Of a stretch of 64,000 bases of DNA, positions 12,001 through 24,100 are shown in pieces. The DNA lies in assembly GCA_935421135.1 (NCBI GenBank), contig OW285187.1:5146001-5210000 (forward strand), read 5' to 3'. Made by a program: the position numbers and the translations under genes. The notes beneath the pieces were generated by a model. That model saw only the letters and a program-made list of their open reading frames with translations, was not told where the DNA came from and did no database searches. This DNA comes from Bugulina stolonifera. Its lineage: Eukaryota > Bryozoa > Gymnolaemata > Cheilostomatida > Bugulidae. Each line of letters starts with the position of its first letter. Positions within the stretch are counted from its first letter, which is position 1.

Positions 12001-15000
12001 GGATCATCACGTACAGTTATGGGTGAACAAATTCAACTGCCTCAACTATCACAGTATGTTGTACAACACCATAGTATACATTGAGTGATAAACGATTGAC
12101 AAACGTGTACATGTGTAGATATTGTCTTGTTGCATGTTGACACTTTGATGTTTTGTATTACTTACTAGCTCCATCAGAAAGCAGCTCTTCCCATGGTTCA
12201 AGTAGAAAAAGGAAGATACCAATGCCTGCTAATCCTATACTGATCAAACGACAGCGGCTGGAAGGTAAGCTTTTACTGGACGCATGTTATGACTCATGCT
12301 ATGACTCGTGCTATGACTCATTCAGTGACTCATGCACTGATTATGCCGTGGATCTATGTGACCCATGGTTTAACGGAAGTCCAATGTACTCTGTTGGCAT
12401 GTGAAGAATTAATAGATATGTATTTTTGTGTATATTGGGTAGCATTGGTACATGCAAACTGTACAGTCATGATTGAAGTGTTATTGACATGAATAGACTG
12501 CGAGTACTGAGGCCCATATTCCAGTTTCATATTACTTAGTCAGTTACTAATCCCTATCATATTTAGGTTCACACTATGATATCTCTCCACACGTGTTGTA
12601 GAAAAGAAAGCTGCAGTGGCGTGGAGGTTGTTGCCCAGCGGTCTACCCAGCCAGCAAGGTCAAGGACAGTGTGTCATCACTTGACTTGGAAGGGCATTAT
12701 CAATCACAGTATTCTAGTTGTTTCATTTAATTATTTCACAGACTGCCATTCCAACACATACCTTCAGCTCACCGTATGGTCTCATGGAGTATCATCCCTG
12801 AAACCAACGTAGACTTCAGGCTAGTTATTCCTGGTTGATGAATCATACAGACTAGACTATCACTGTTATACCCTGTCAGGCAACAGTTAGTGCACTTACT
12901 CTGACAACAGAACTCCTATCACAATTCAACTGAGATCACTACTAGACCAGGACCAGCACCAAGCAATGCATAGTATCAGATGACGAACACTAACCGCGCT
13001 CTCCAGAGGTGAAGGTGACATTTCATGGGCTGTATTGACCTCAACGATGTCTCTATGTAAAACACTGATTGTACACTGGGAACATCAGGGAATGTGTGCA
13101 TGAACTCAGACTTCACTTGAGACAACTTCACACGCAACGTGAAATTGTTTTGCCACATCTGATCATATGAGCAATGCCTCTAAATTCATAGCTCCGTTTT
13201 CCTGATGACGCAATCACAATCACTGGTCTCCTACTGTTTTCTGTCATGTTCTCGAATCATCACTTACAGTTATGAGTGAACCTCAACTGTCTCGACAGTC
13301 AGAGTATGTTGTAAAATGGCTTCATTTGGCTGATCACACAATTGCGATCAGTAGTCTTGTACATCGCTCCCTAGAATAGCGAGCTGTACTGCTTCGTGAT
13401 ATGTTCTTGGATCATCACGCACAGTTTATGAGTGAACAAACTCAACTGCCTTAACTATCAGAGTCTGTCGCACAATAGCTCCGCTTGGCTCATCACACAA
13501 TTACGATCACTAATCTTGTACATCGCTCCCTAGAATAGTGAGCTGTACTGCTTCCTGATATGTTCTCGGATCATCACGTACAGTTATGAGTGAACAAATT
13601 CAACTGCCTCAACTATCACAGTATGTTGTACAACACCATAGTATACATTGAGTGATAAACAATTGACAAACATGTACATGTGTAGATATTGTCTTGTTGC
13701 ATGTTGACACTTCGATGTTTTGTGTTACTTACTAGCTCCATCAGAAAGCAGTTCTCCCCGTGGTTCAAGTAGGAAAAGGAAGATACCAATGCCTGCTAGT
13801 CCTATACTGATCAAACGACAGCGGCTGGAAGGTAAGCTTTTACTGGATGCATGCTATGACTCATGCTATGACTCATGCAATGACTCATTGACTGATTATG
13901 CCGTGGATCTATGTGACCCATGGTTTAACTAAAGTGTAATTTACTCTGTTGGCATGTGAAGAGTTAATAGATATGTATTTTTTCCATATCTCGAGTGGCA
14001 TTGGTACATTCACACTGTACAGACATGATTGAAGTGTTATTATCATGAATAGACTGTGAGTACTGGGGCCCATATTCCAGTTTCATATTGCTATAGTCAG
14101 TTACTAATCCTTGTCACATTCAGGTTTACACTATGATATCTCTCCACACATGTTGTAGAAAAGGAATCTGCAGTGGCGTGGAAGTTGTTGGTGGTCTACC
14201 CAGCCAGCAAGGTCAAGGAAAGTGTATCATCGCTTGACTTGGAAGGGCATTCTCAATCACAGTATTCTAGTTGTTTCATTTAAAAGCTAACAGACTGCTA
14301 TTCCAACACATAGCCTCAGCTCACTGTATGGTCTCATGGAGTATCATCCCTGAAACCAACGTAGACTTCAGGCTAGTTATTCCTGGTTGATGAATCATAC
14401 AGACTAGACTATCACTGTTATACCGTGTCAGGCAGCAGTTAGTGCACTTACTTTGACAACAGAACTCCTATCACAATTCAACTGAGATCACTACTAGACC
14501 AGCATTATACAATGCATAGTATTAGACAACGAACACTCACCTAGCTCTCCAGAGGTGAAGGTGACATTTCATGTGCTATATTGGCCTTAACAATGTCTCT
14601 ATGTAGAACACTGATTGTACATCGGGAACGTCAGGGAATGTGTGCATGAACTCAGACTTCATTTGAGACAACTTCACACGCAACGTGAAATTGTTTTGCC
14701 ACTTCTGATCATATGAGCAATGTCTCCAAATTTATAGCTCCGTTTTGCTGATAACACATTTACAATCACTGGTCTCGTACTGCTTTCTGACATGTTCTCG
14801 AATGATCACTTACAGTTATTAGTAAACAACCTCAACTGTCTCGACTATCATAGTATTTGGTACGATAGCTCCGTTTAGCTGATCACACTATTACAATCAG
14901 TTGTCCCTAGAATAGCGAGCTGTACTACTTTGCGATATGTTCTCGGATGATCACGTACAGTTATGAGTGAACAAACTCAACTGCCTTGTCTATCACAGTG

Positions 15001-15926
15001 TGTTGTACAACATCATGTACGGCAGATAGATTCCAGTGTCTTTAATCACTGCACTTTGTGTGTGTATTTACTTACATCAACTGCATACCAGATTCGGCTT
15101 GAAGATTTGCATTTCCTTCAAGTATTTCTGCTTCATTGACCTGGAAGCTGCCGCTAAAGAAGATGAAGCAGCAGCAGGACCAACTTGATTGGTTGATGTT
15201 TCCTGGAATAGTTATCATAGAAGCTTGATGACAAGTTAACTCGTTCTCCCCTCTCAGATTGTCTGCAACTTGTTATACAGTACTGGTGCAGTTCACGGAG
15301 TGAGCCGTTTGCACTCTTTGGCAGCAGGACCAACATGTCATGGTGAATGATGGTACCTTCCCTTGCGCTCTAAACCAATGTGGTTCCACCTCAAGAAGTA
15401 TTATGGCTGACAGCAGGATGTTTGGTACTGCATCTCATTTGTCAACACGACTTTGACGTGTTACTATGCTCATTTTCCCTGCTTCTACACTGGTCCTGTC
15501 AAGTGTCAAGCTCTTCATGACATCACAGTTATTTAGTATTATACTGTTACACATACACTGAACAGGTGATGTATTGTGGTACTATGCAACATCAGACCTT
15601 TAAACTACACCAAAGCTTTAGACGTATACACCCCTAGTATGATGTCAATGCACAGCTCCTAGGTTAGCATAAATTAATGATGCTACAATAATTAGTGTAT
15701 TTGCCATCTCATATGCTTGCCAAAGGTTTACCAAAGATATTATTGGCTGGTCACTGCTAAAAGATAGAATTTCCACCATAATGCTATCTGGCCCAGAGGG
15801 CGATAGACCCCAGTATCTTCTCCACTGTACATGTACATGTATAATTATCACCAACTATTTATAGTTCCATCTGATGAGGCTCTTCCTATACATCATGGGA
15901 GTCGAGTTGAAGATCTTGACAGATAG
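2..15926 (+). CDS. Unrecognised gene, 3' part, with ten tandem NLS-like cassette exons
   Basis: The gene is cut by the left window edge. Exons that join in phase: 2-112, 465-652, 886-1031, 1207-1299, then ten 96-nt cassettes (1997-2092, 2283-2378, 2620-2715, 3748-3843, 4085-4180, 4429-4524, 7111-7206, 9645-9740, 12169-12264, 13736-13831) and a possible last exon 15865-15926 ending in TAG. Joined they give about 519 residues. The first part (starting HCYDELVRQFIPYF) is a mixed helical-looking segment with basic patches (MERPKRRL); I recognise no family. The cassettes add serine-rich, basic repeats with KRKIPMP and KRQRLEG, which look like bipartite nuclear localisation signals, so a nuclear protein is inferred. 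A 21-nt exon at 1754-1774 and 57-nt exons between later cassettes are optional. Donor and acceptor sites of the cassettes are good (ACTAG before, GAAG then GTAAG/GTAAA/GTGAG after). The terminal exon is the weakest part. Partly repetitive, so annotation pipelines may mask it. Confidence 0.62.
755..800 (+). other. Possible poison exon
   Basis: A 46-nt segment has a pyrimidine-rich tract ending CACAG before it and ATAG-GTGAGT after it, both good splice sites. The flanking exons 465-652 and 886-1031 join in phase without it. Its inclusion is not a multiple of three and gives a TAA after about ten codons. It could be a regulated nonsense exon or a decoy. Confidence 0.35.
1997..13831 (+). repeat. 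Ten-copy tandem array of 96-nt phase 1-1 exons
   Basis: Ten copies, every one exactly 96 nt, start after an AG acceptor (usually CTACTAG or TTACTAG) and end GGAAG before a GT donor. Each begins and ends in phase 1, so any number can be included or skipped without changing frame. Copies 1-5 are of the APREDISYISSS type with KGKIPMPPCPVPVKRQRLE; copies 6-10 are of the APSESSSSRG type with KRKIPMPTSPILIKRQRLE. Copy 1 is the most divergent (its C-terminal half has KPQQLE instead of KRQRLE). No copy has a stop or an indel inside the exon, while the surrounding intron sequence varies in length. Spacing is about 340 bp between copies 2-3, 4-5 and 5-6, 1.1 kb between 3 and 4 (an insertion), then about 2.7, 2.5, 2.5 and 1.6 kb. 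Confidence 0.8.
2815..3608. mobile_element. GC-rich insertion with a 13-bp minisatellite and two ~190-bp repeats
   Basis: This block interrupts the intron between cassettes 3 and 4; the flanking intron sequence resumes (GTATGATTTTCG) and matches the uninterrupted 337-bp introns. It contains a hairpin-like start (AGCACGCCGTGCT), about a dozen copies of a 13-bp unit (CATGTACTGTGTT, about 2891-3049), and two diverged direct copies of a GC-rich sequence (about 3160-3350 and 3370-3545) that share CACCTGGAGCCGAGA and AGCAGCATTG. Its base composition differs sharply from its surroundings. No terminal repeats or coding capacity recognised, so the element class is unknown. Confidence 0.5.
4330..15600. 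repeat. Higher-order tandem units of about 2.5 kb with internal ~156-bp repeats
   Basis: Four successive blocks beginning near 4.33, 7.03, 9.56 and 12.09 kb repeat the same order: cassette exon, 57-nt exon, a segment with antisense splice-like signals, an array of a roughly 156-bp repeat, a segment around CAGCAGCAGGACCAA, and a second array of the 156-bp repeat. A fifth block starts near 13.65 kb. The block starting at 12.09 kb has lost the middle part and is only about 1.6 kb. The 156-bp repeat is recognised by GTTATGAGTGAACAAACTCA, GCTCCGTTTGGCTGATCACA and TTGTACATCGCTCCCTAGAA; starts in the first array are about 5504, 5659, 5816 and 5973. More arrays lie near 6.66-7.01, 8.10-8.56, 9.19-9.55, 10.62-11.09, 11.71-12.07, 13.19-13.64 and 14.73-15.01 kb. 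Blocks starting at 7.0 and 9.6 kb are the most alike, so the expansion is partly recent. Confidence 0.8.
4824..14211 (+). repeat. Second repeated exon candidate (57 nt, phase 1-1), five copies
   Basis: Downstream of cassettes 6-10 lies a conserved segment with a TGTTGTAG/TGTTATAG acceptor and a CAAG-GTCAAG donor: 4824-4880, 7522-7578, 10055-10111, 12602-12658 and 14159-14211. The first four are 57 nt, phase 1 to 1, and encode EKK(A/P)A(V/A)AWRLL(P/S)SGLPSQQ. Several differences between copies are third-position (GCC GTA versus GCA GTG for Ala-Val), as expected if the peptide is under selection. The fifth copy is only 53 nt and frame-shifted, so it is probably dead. The donor is not the strongest consensus; use of these exons is a prediction. 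Confidence 0.45.
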
Positions 15927-18125
15927 AGAAACTAAACACGGAGGGAGGCACGTTAAACAGAAAGCATTGGAATTATCAGTCTATAGTGAGGAAATGTCAC
16001 AGATTCTAGTTTCTGGGTAAATATGAGCACACCAAACTCAGCCTAGCATTGCTCAAAGTATACATTTATATTTATTGATAAACTATGTTATATTCATTTA
16101 GGCAATCACACGGTGTTACTTAGTTACATAATTAATATGTTGTATTTCTACTGAGATAGTAATGTACATAGGTATATCTTAGTAATTCACATCTTTTCTT
16201 CTTATTTATAATTTGCTGAGACTTTCCGGGCTCTATAATACTTGCTCTAGCATAAAACTACCAAAGAAATTTGACTAGCCACTCCTTATGTGCCATTTTA
16301 CCTTTAAATGTTCACCTGATACAGGAATGCAATTGAGCTTTTATAAAGCGCAACGTTTACAAGGAGTTATTCCAATGATTTATTATACTTGTTATAATAT
16401 ACTTATTATATACTTGATTTCACTCCTACGTTGTACTCTGGGGTAGAATACCTACAAACTGGATTTTTAAACTTCCCAGCAGGTTCTGGTACCTCATAAA
16501 ATATATATAGTTGTTCTAAAACTCCATTGATATGCTCAGTGTACCCCACAAACAACTTCTAGTGGTATGTTATCTCCAGCTGGTACTAGTGAATAAATTA
16601 ATACTATAATTCAAAGGTGTAGGGTATTTCTACCAGCATAGACTGGCATCAGCTGGTAACTAGTTCTGTAATCCTAGAAGGTTCTGGTGTAGTAGTAGTA
16701 GTAGTCTACATGACATTGTATGTTGAGTTCCCTAGAAGGGTGAAGGCTATAAGTAATGTCCCGCAGCCCTTTAGGTACTCTCTTGAAATACCAGCAGGTT
16801 CTGGAGACCTAATAAATAGACACGTCTGGTTGTTAAATATAAAAATCTAGTTGTGATAGGTGATGATCTTGTTGGTGCAATGCCCTTTTTTTAACTGCAA
16901 CTCTCCAACAATATTGCAGGGAGTGGCTAGTCAAATTCCTTTGGTACAACTGTTCCATTTTCAACCTTAGCTAAACAATTAATGCCTATAATATAGCACC
17001 TTCTTGCTTCTAGCTTTTCTCTTGAAATGATTATATATTATTTTACTGATAGCTCATTTTACAATTATATATTTTGATGTGAATATAATATCATCGTTTA
17101 GAGTCATCTCTTTTTAGTATTTTGTTCATGCTCAAAGTAATGATGGACGTGTACTTGTTTAGATAGGTATTCAACTTGTCATATACAATGATAATGCAGC
17201 ATCTTCTACATGTATGTAACATTATTTTCCTGGATAACTGTATTATATTAAATATAATTATACTATTGTTGTCAATTTATTTTGGTTGGTAGAAATATTA
17301 CATAATTTATGTTATTATTAATTAAATACGTCTTACTCCTACATCATAATATTGTACCAGTGTTTGCCATCAATATTGACAAACATCAACCCATCATGAG
17401 TTTACTAGGCAACAAGGAGAGGACAACTTGATATTTGTAGATGATAATACACAAATCTGGTGACGTAGCTCCAGGAGTACCTAGTTCACAGTAGGTCAGG
17501 GCAGACCTATGATCTTGTTAGAAGGTCCTACCAATTTTGTGCATTGTATAGAATCAAGGAGTATGTTGCAGTATAATTATATAACATAACATAGTGTACA
17601 TGAAATAAATCTCAGCATCATGTTTTAGTTTTTCATATTGAAAACTTTTGCATGTTTTTCATGCTGTTGTACAGGTACTTAAAAAAGAGAACAAAAAGAG
17701 CTATACATCAAGAAAGTATGAAACTTTATGGAACCCAAATACTGTACAGTTTACAATCATTGCACACTAAAATCAACACAAATAAAACAAATATACAATG
17801 TAATATAATTTATCACATTTTGAACAGAAACCTTAAGAGTTGCTTTCTCTTTAATGGATTGTTACAGAAAGTTGTCCTCTTCTGGTACAAAACACGTGGG
17901 GAGGACAATTAAAAGTAACATTTAGTGTCCGCGAAAACTAATAAGAAAATTATTTTGAACACGTGGTGTCGATGGTGCACTTTCACTTTAGTATTTGGAA
18001 TCTCTCCTTGCAACAATCATAATGCTATGACATGCAGTTGAATTACAAAAGTCCCATTAATTAAAATCAAAGCGACTGCTATCTACATATTATTTTGTGG
18101 GTATTAGATAGCAATAATAACTAAC
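15927..18125. other. Intergenic region before glycogen synthase
   Basis: AT-rich sequence between the cassette gene and glycogen synthase. It holds the inverted-repeat element described separately and otherwise no convincing exon. An AATAAA at 16592-16597 lies inside that element and might serve as a poly(A) signal for the upstream gene. The stretch immediately before 18126 should contain the glycogen synthase promoter; I see no TATA box that I would trust. Confidence 0.5.
16261..16944. mobile_element. Tc1/mariner-type MITE, 684 bp
   Basis: Terminal inverted repeats of about 25 bp begin CCAAAGAAATTTGACTAGCC on the left and match the reverse complement of GGCTAGTCAAATTCCTTTGG on the right with one mismatch. 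Both ends are flanked by TA, the target duplication used by Tc1/mariner transposases. There is no transposase frame, so it is a non-autonomous element. Inside, a CCAGCAGGTTCTGG motif recurs near 16.48 and 16.79 kb. Confidence 0.75.
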
Positions 18126-21100
18126 ATGTCTAGCTCCGGACTTCGCAGTCGGAGTAACAGTTATGGTAGAAATTTGCGACTGTTGAAAGGTGTTGACACT
18201 GCTGATGCTTCGGGAGCCATCTCACCGATAAGTTTTCCATCTCCAACAGAAGAGAATAAATGGCTGTTTGAAGTAGCATGGGAGGTTGCAAACAAAGGTA
18301 AGTTTAGGAAGTTTACATAGAATTACCGTTTATTGGCTATTTTAGTAATAGCCTACAATTATCCCAGTATCGAGTATGATACATAGGGATAGTATCAATT
18401 TCGAATTTAATTTTGGGTATCAACAGAACATATGACATATTATAATAATAATTAATTAATTATGTATTATCATGTGACTATACTGTTAAATTAATTATAT
18501 CATAATTTCTTGACTTTGACTTGAGCTGGATTTTAATTTAGCTTATGTAAATGAGCAGGCACGAAACAGGGTGGACTGATGATAAACTAGTCGGGTTACA
18601 ATCAAAGTTGAAAATAAACATTTCAGGAAATATAGTAGCAGAATAAAATCATTGAGATCGCTATGGCGATAAGGCATCTCATAGGACACACGGGATTAAG
18701 ATTAGGTAATATCATGTTAACTCTCTCTCTCAGTGGGATTAAATGCCATAGTGAATTTTATTTAGGGTGCTAGTTCAAGTCTAATATAAGTGGGATAAAG
18801 CTAGTGTAGGGTCTATCAGTAGGCCGACCTAACTCATGTCTCAACCTGTACTGTTTTATAGGCTTTTATTAGTTTATAGTGCAGCTCTTCTAATGTATAA
18901 ACTGCTGCCTAATACCAGCCAGAACAAGTAGTTGATTAAAATTTAAAATGCACCTTGCTGTACAGTATCGACATATGACCTTTTTGGGTGCCACCTGCTT
19001 GTTAAAGACTCCAGCTGAGCCATGGGCGGATTTACTGTAGGTCGCCAGGGTCTCGCGACCCCCCTTTTATTTGCTGAAAAAAAAATTGAAATTGAGTGAT
19101 TTTTGGCCATATTCAAAGATTTTCCCATTTAGAAAGTTTTTCTATGGAGGTCGCCATGATTCCCATAGTTACTTATTAGGGTCGCAGTAAATATAGCTTA
19201 AGTTTCATATTCCTGCAAGTAGCTCTCAGGTAGATCAGCAAAGTCAATTGATTGTGCTATCAATAAACTTCTTGCAGACATTCTTGTTTACTGTACAGTC
19301 AAAGTTTGCTTGGCTAATTCACTGAATGAATCGGTGATTGCTTAAAAAATTAATCAAAACAATTCTAATAATATCACCTTTACATTTTCCAGAAAGAGTT
19401 TATTGTACCACTTTGCATTTTAGCAAAGTTAATTCTCTTTTCCTGTTTTGTCCTGGGTAATTTCCTAGATTAGGAGAAAAGAGGAACTATACTATCACTC
19501 AGAGTTACGAATATTCAATAGAATTAGAATATTTCATTATCAGATTATGATTACATTATTTGAATTTTCTTAGATCCCAGATTCGAGATTCAGATTGGGG
19601 GAAAGAGGAACTAGCAGTCAGAGTTATGAATATATGAATTTCCAATTTAGTTTTTATTTAACAACAGAACATCATGAACATTATGATTAGGATTATCTTA
19701 TGAATGATAATCCTAATGTTGCTTACAATGATTTTCTTTTTAAAATATAATTTATAAATTATTATAACTTTAAAATATTAAATTAATAAAATATAAATAA
19801 TAATTATTTACATTTTATTAATTTGATATTTGAAAATTATAATCATTTAGGTTGTCATTTTATTGTTTTGTAATGCAGCCTAAACAATATCGTTGATGTT
19901 ATTACTATTAGTTGTATGAATTTTTGTATAAAAATTTATTTAATATCATATCTATAAATTACTATCAAGTGCAGTTTTTAGTTTTTCATAGCATAACTTT
20001 CTGCCTCCAGCGTCCAAGAGTGAGAGTTTTCCCAAGGCTTGAAATCCCCCAGCACAAAGGATCCTCTTCATGTTTTAGTCCTTAGTTTCAAGTTTACATG
20101 GTCTCTATGAAGCCTAAAAAGCTTCAGCAGCCGGGGCTCTGCCCCGGACCCCGTTGGGGGGGGCTTACAGCGCCCCCCAAACCCCCCAGCTGTTGGTCTC
20201 GGGTGCTGCGCACCCTCAATAAATTTCCTTGGTGGGCAAGAGACCCCCCTTTCTGAAAGTTGAAAATCCGCCCCTGTGAGCACACTCCAAATGCAAACAA
20301 TCATCTTACATGTTTAGTAATATCAGCCTATCTCGATCCCTTTAACTCTTCACTCTTATTGCCAAACTACTGGAAACTGTTAACATTAACCAGATGTACA
20401 CGGAAGTCTATGTGTTTTTCTCAACCATTTTTATAGTTGGTGGCATCTACACGGTTATAAAGACGAAAGCTCCCGAAACTGTAGTTGAGTATGGGGAGCA
20501 CTATTTTCTTCTCGGACCATATAATGAGAAATTTGCTAAGTTGGAAGTTGAGGTGATAGACCAACCAACCAACTATGCTATTGCTGACACTATAAAGCAG
20601 ATGAGGTCCCACAACATCAAGGTTTGTCGGGCTGCCATAGGTACCTTGGCTAACTGTTGAATTGGGCTGCAAGGTGGTTTAGTTTATATAATAATAGTGG
20701 CAATGACCCAACTTGATGATCTAAGCTTCTCAGACCATTTCAATGTTTTCCAACAGTCATTTATTTCTCAATAATATTTATTTCTCTGTTACATGTATAA
20801 AATATTCAATATTTATCTGATAGTTGTATGAAGTTGTTAGCAAGTATGGAATAAAGTGAACCATTGTCTTCTCAAGGTTAGATTGAGATTATCCACTCTC
20901 TATTCTCTAACATCAGATTCTGGGTTCATTTCGAAAATAGTAGCCTAATCTGTTATGATAAGATATCTATTATTTTCTTTTTACAACATAATTATATATA
21001 TTGGAACTTGATTCATGGTTTGCAGTATTGGCACAGAACCATGATAGCTATCATTAGGGTCACACAAGTACTAGCTACCAGTGCACCATACTTACTATGT

Positions 21101-24100
21101 TTATTATTAGCCTGCAATTAACTCATTCACCAACATGTATTTTAATATAACTGTAAATTTGCCCCTTTACCCTGTGTGAGGTCATTGATTAGGTTGTGTA
21201 TGGCAGATGGCTGATAGAAGGTTACCCAAAGGTCATCCTCTTTGATATTGGTTCAGCCTCACACAAACTCGCAGAATGGAAGAAGGAACTGTTTGAGAAA
21301 TGCCACATTGGTCTGCCATGGGAGGACACAGAGAGCAACGACTGTCTGATATTTGGTTTTCTTACTTGCTGGTTCATATCAGAGGTTAGTTATTGTATGT
21401 ACATGTACTACTAGCATGCTTTTATATGTACTACTAGCATGCATGTACTTGTACATGTGCTACTAACATACATATACATGTGCTACTAGCATGCATATAC
21501 ATGTGCTACTAGCATTTACATACATGTACATGCTACTAGTGTGTACTTACATGTGCTACTAGCGTGTACATACAGTGCACATGTACATGTGCTACTATTG
21601 TGTACTTATATGTGCTACTAGTGTGTACATACAGTGCACATGTACATGTGCTACTAGTGTGTACTTATATGTGCTACTAGCGTGTACTTACATGTAATGC
21701 TGCCATGCACATACATGTACTACTAGCATGCTTATACATTTACTCCTAGCATGCATAATCATGTGCTATTAGCATGTACACACATGTACTACTAGCATGC
21801 ATATTAATGCATGCACTACTAGCATGTACATGTATATACATGTACTACTAGCATGTACACACATGTGCTACTAGCATGCATATACATGTGCTACTAGCAT
21901 GTACATGCAAGTACACATCAGGCATCACATTGCATCTTTCATGTATGTATGGAGTGTTCAAATACATGCATATATTATAAGGACTGGCAGGCTATTTTAA
22001 CCCATTGTAAAATAATGGTCTACTGCACAAGGTTGATAACACTGTGACATGCGTGCTGTGTTACTATCATGGCCTGACTTGCATATAGTAATTATGCACA
22101 ACAATGTGTTCTGATTGACAGCCATTCGCAGCACAAATACCAACCACCCTAAGACCCTGGTACTGCATATGATTACTGTTACAATATATACAGTGCTAGC
22201 CTACAGTGTCTTTTGTGTTATGGAGATGAATTGTAGGCATATACAGTACATGTATTATGTCATTTTTCTACAAAAAGCCTGACATAGTTGTGCTAACATA
22301 CTCTAGTTTTAACAGGTATTTTAGGTGGTTCATTGGTTTAGTTTAGCTAGGCACTACTTACTGCATATGAGTTTTACTATTGTATAGTATTAATTCACTC
22401 TTTAGGTCTCCAAGCATGCAATCCACTATGTATTGTAGTTTCGGCAAAGAGTTACTAACTTTCCTAGACCACAGGTGTTAGCACATTTCCATGAGTGGAT
22501 GGCCGGGGTGGGGTTGATTGTTCTGCGTACGACCCATGTTGATGTGGCCACTATCTTCACAACTCATGCTACATTACTCGGACGGTTTCTGTGTGCTGGT
22601 GATGTAGATTTCTACAACTACCTGGACAAGGTATGCATCATTTGTTGTAAATTGTACTTAACCTTCTGCTGACCTACTGCTGACTTGTATATAAACTGGC
22701 TTGCCACAGTGCCACATACGTGTGTTATACATGTACATACATGTAGATCATGATTATCTGCATAAAGTTGTCTCACCTTGAAAATTGATAGTCAATTTTG
22801 GCTACGATTCATTAAAAGTAAATTATTTTACCACACACCAGTCACCACTTCTCTCACTATATGCGTATTGGTAATGGGTTATAGTTTGAGCTGGATAAAG
22901 AGGCCGGTGATAGGGGAATATATCACAGGTACTGTATGGAGAGGGCGGCGGCTCACTGCGCACATATCTTCACTACAGTCTCAAATATCACTGGAGTCGA
23001 ATCGGAGCATCTGATTGGAAGAAAACCAGGTGAGACGTGAATACATTAAATTTGCATATATTGCATTTACATGTACATAGGCAAGATCTGATCCTGTATC
23101 TCTCTTTCTCATGCAGAGTGTCATAACAACATGGCCGACTTCCTTCATACTTTCATAGAAAGAGGTCTAACTTATAGTATTGCCTGTACATATTGACGCT
23201 GCATTGCATATTATGATGATATTTCTGGTGCAGACTGTATCACACCCAATGGACTGAACGTTACTAGATATAGCGCTCTCCACGAGTTCCAGAACCTTCA
23301 CGCCCAGAGCAAGGAGAAAATCAATGAGTTTGTTAAAGGACATTTCCATGGGTATGTAGACATTCTACTTTTGCTCGTATATGTGCAACTCTTGTAGTTC
23401 TGGAAATATTTTATCTTTGCCAGGAGAGCCTATTCTTTGAAAGCTACTTGTGTCTAATGTATATGCCTGTTGCTTTGAGGACTTACGCTGCACACGTTTA
23501 TTTTGAAACAGATATTATTATTTTGCTATTTTCAATATCTAATTATTATAGATTTCTAAACTTAATATCGCGCTACTTATGTATGATGTGTACATATCAC
23601 CGTATTTATTTGTTTTACTACCTCTACTATTCAACCTTTCAGACATTTTGATTTTGATCTGGATAAAACTCTCTACTTTTTCTCGGCTGGTCGCTATGAG
23701 TTTAAGAACAAGGGTGTAGATATGCTGATTGAATCTCTAGCCAGACTCAACTATAACATGCAAGTAAGTCTCTCTTCAACCTAGTCTCTGCCATCAAATT
23801 TCATAGAGCTGGAACCGCTAGTATCTGGCTGAACAAGCAGGTGCCAGCTATTGTTCCATGTACAGTGCAGATGAAATATTGACGCAGGGAAGCAATATGG
23901 TATCAGTGCAATAAGCCCCAAATTCCATTGTGTTCGATAAGTGTTTTTTTTTTTAGATTTGCTGCCAAATTTTTAAAATCTCCTTTTCATCATTGAAATA
24001 CTTGTACTGCTTCCATGATCTTACTATATTAAATTTTTAGTGTCAAATCACAGAGAAATACGGTTTTACTAAACTATCATTATTGTAGCAATCAAAAACT

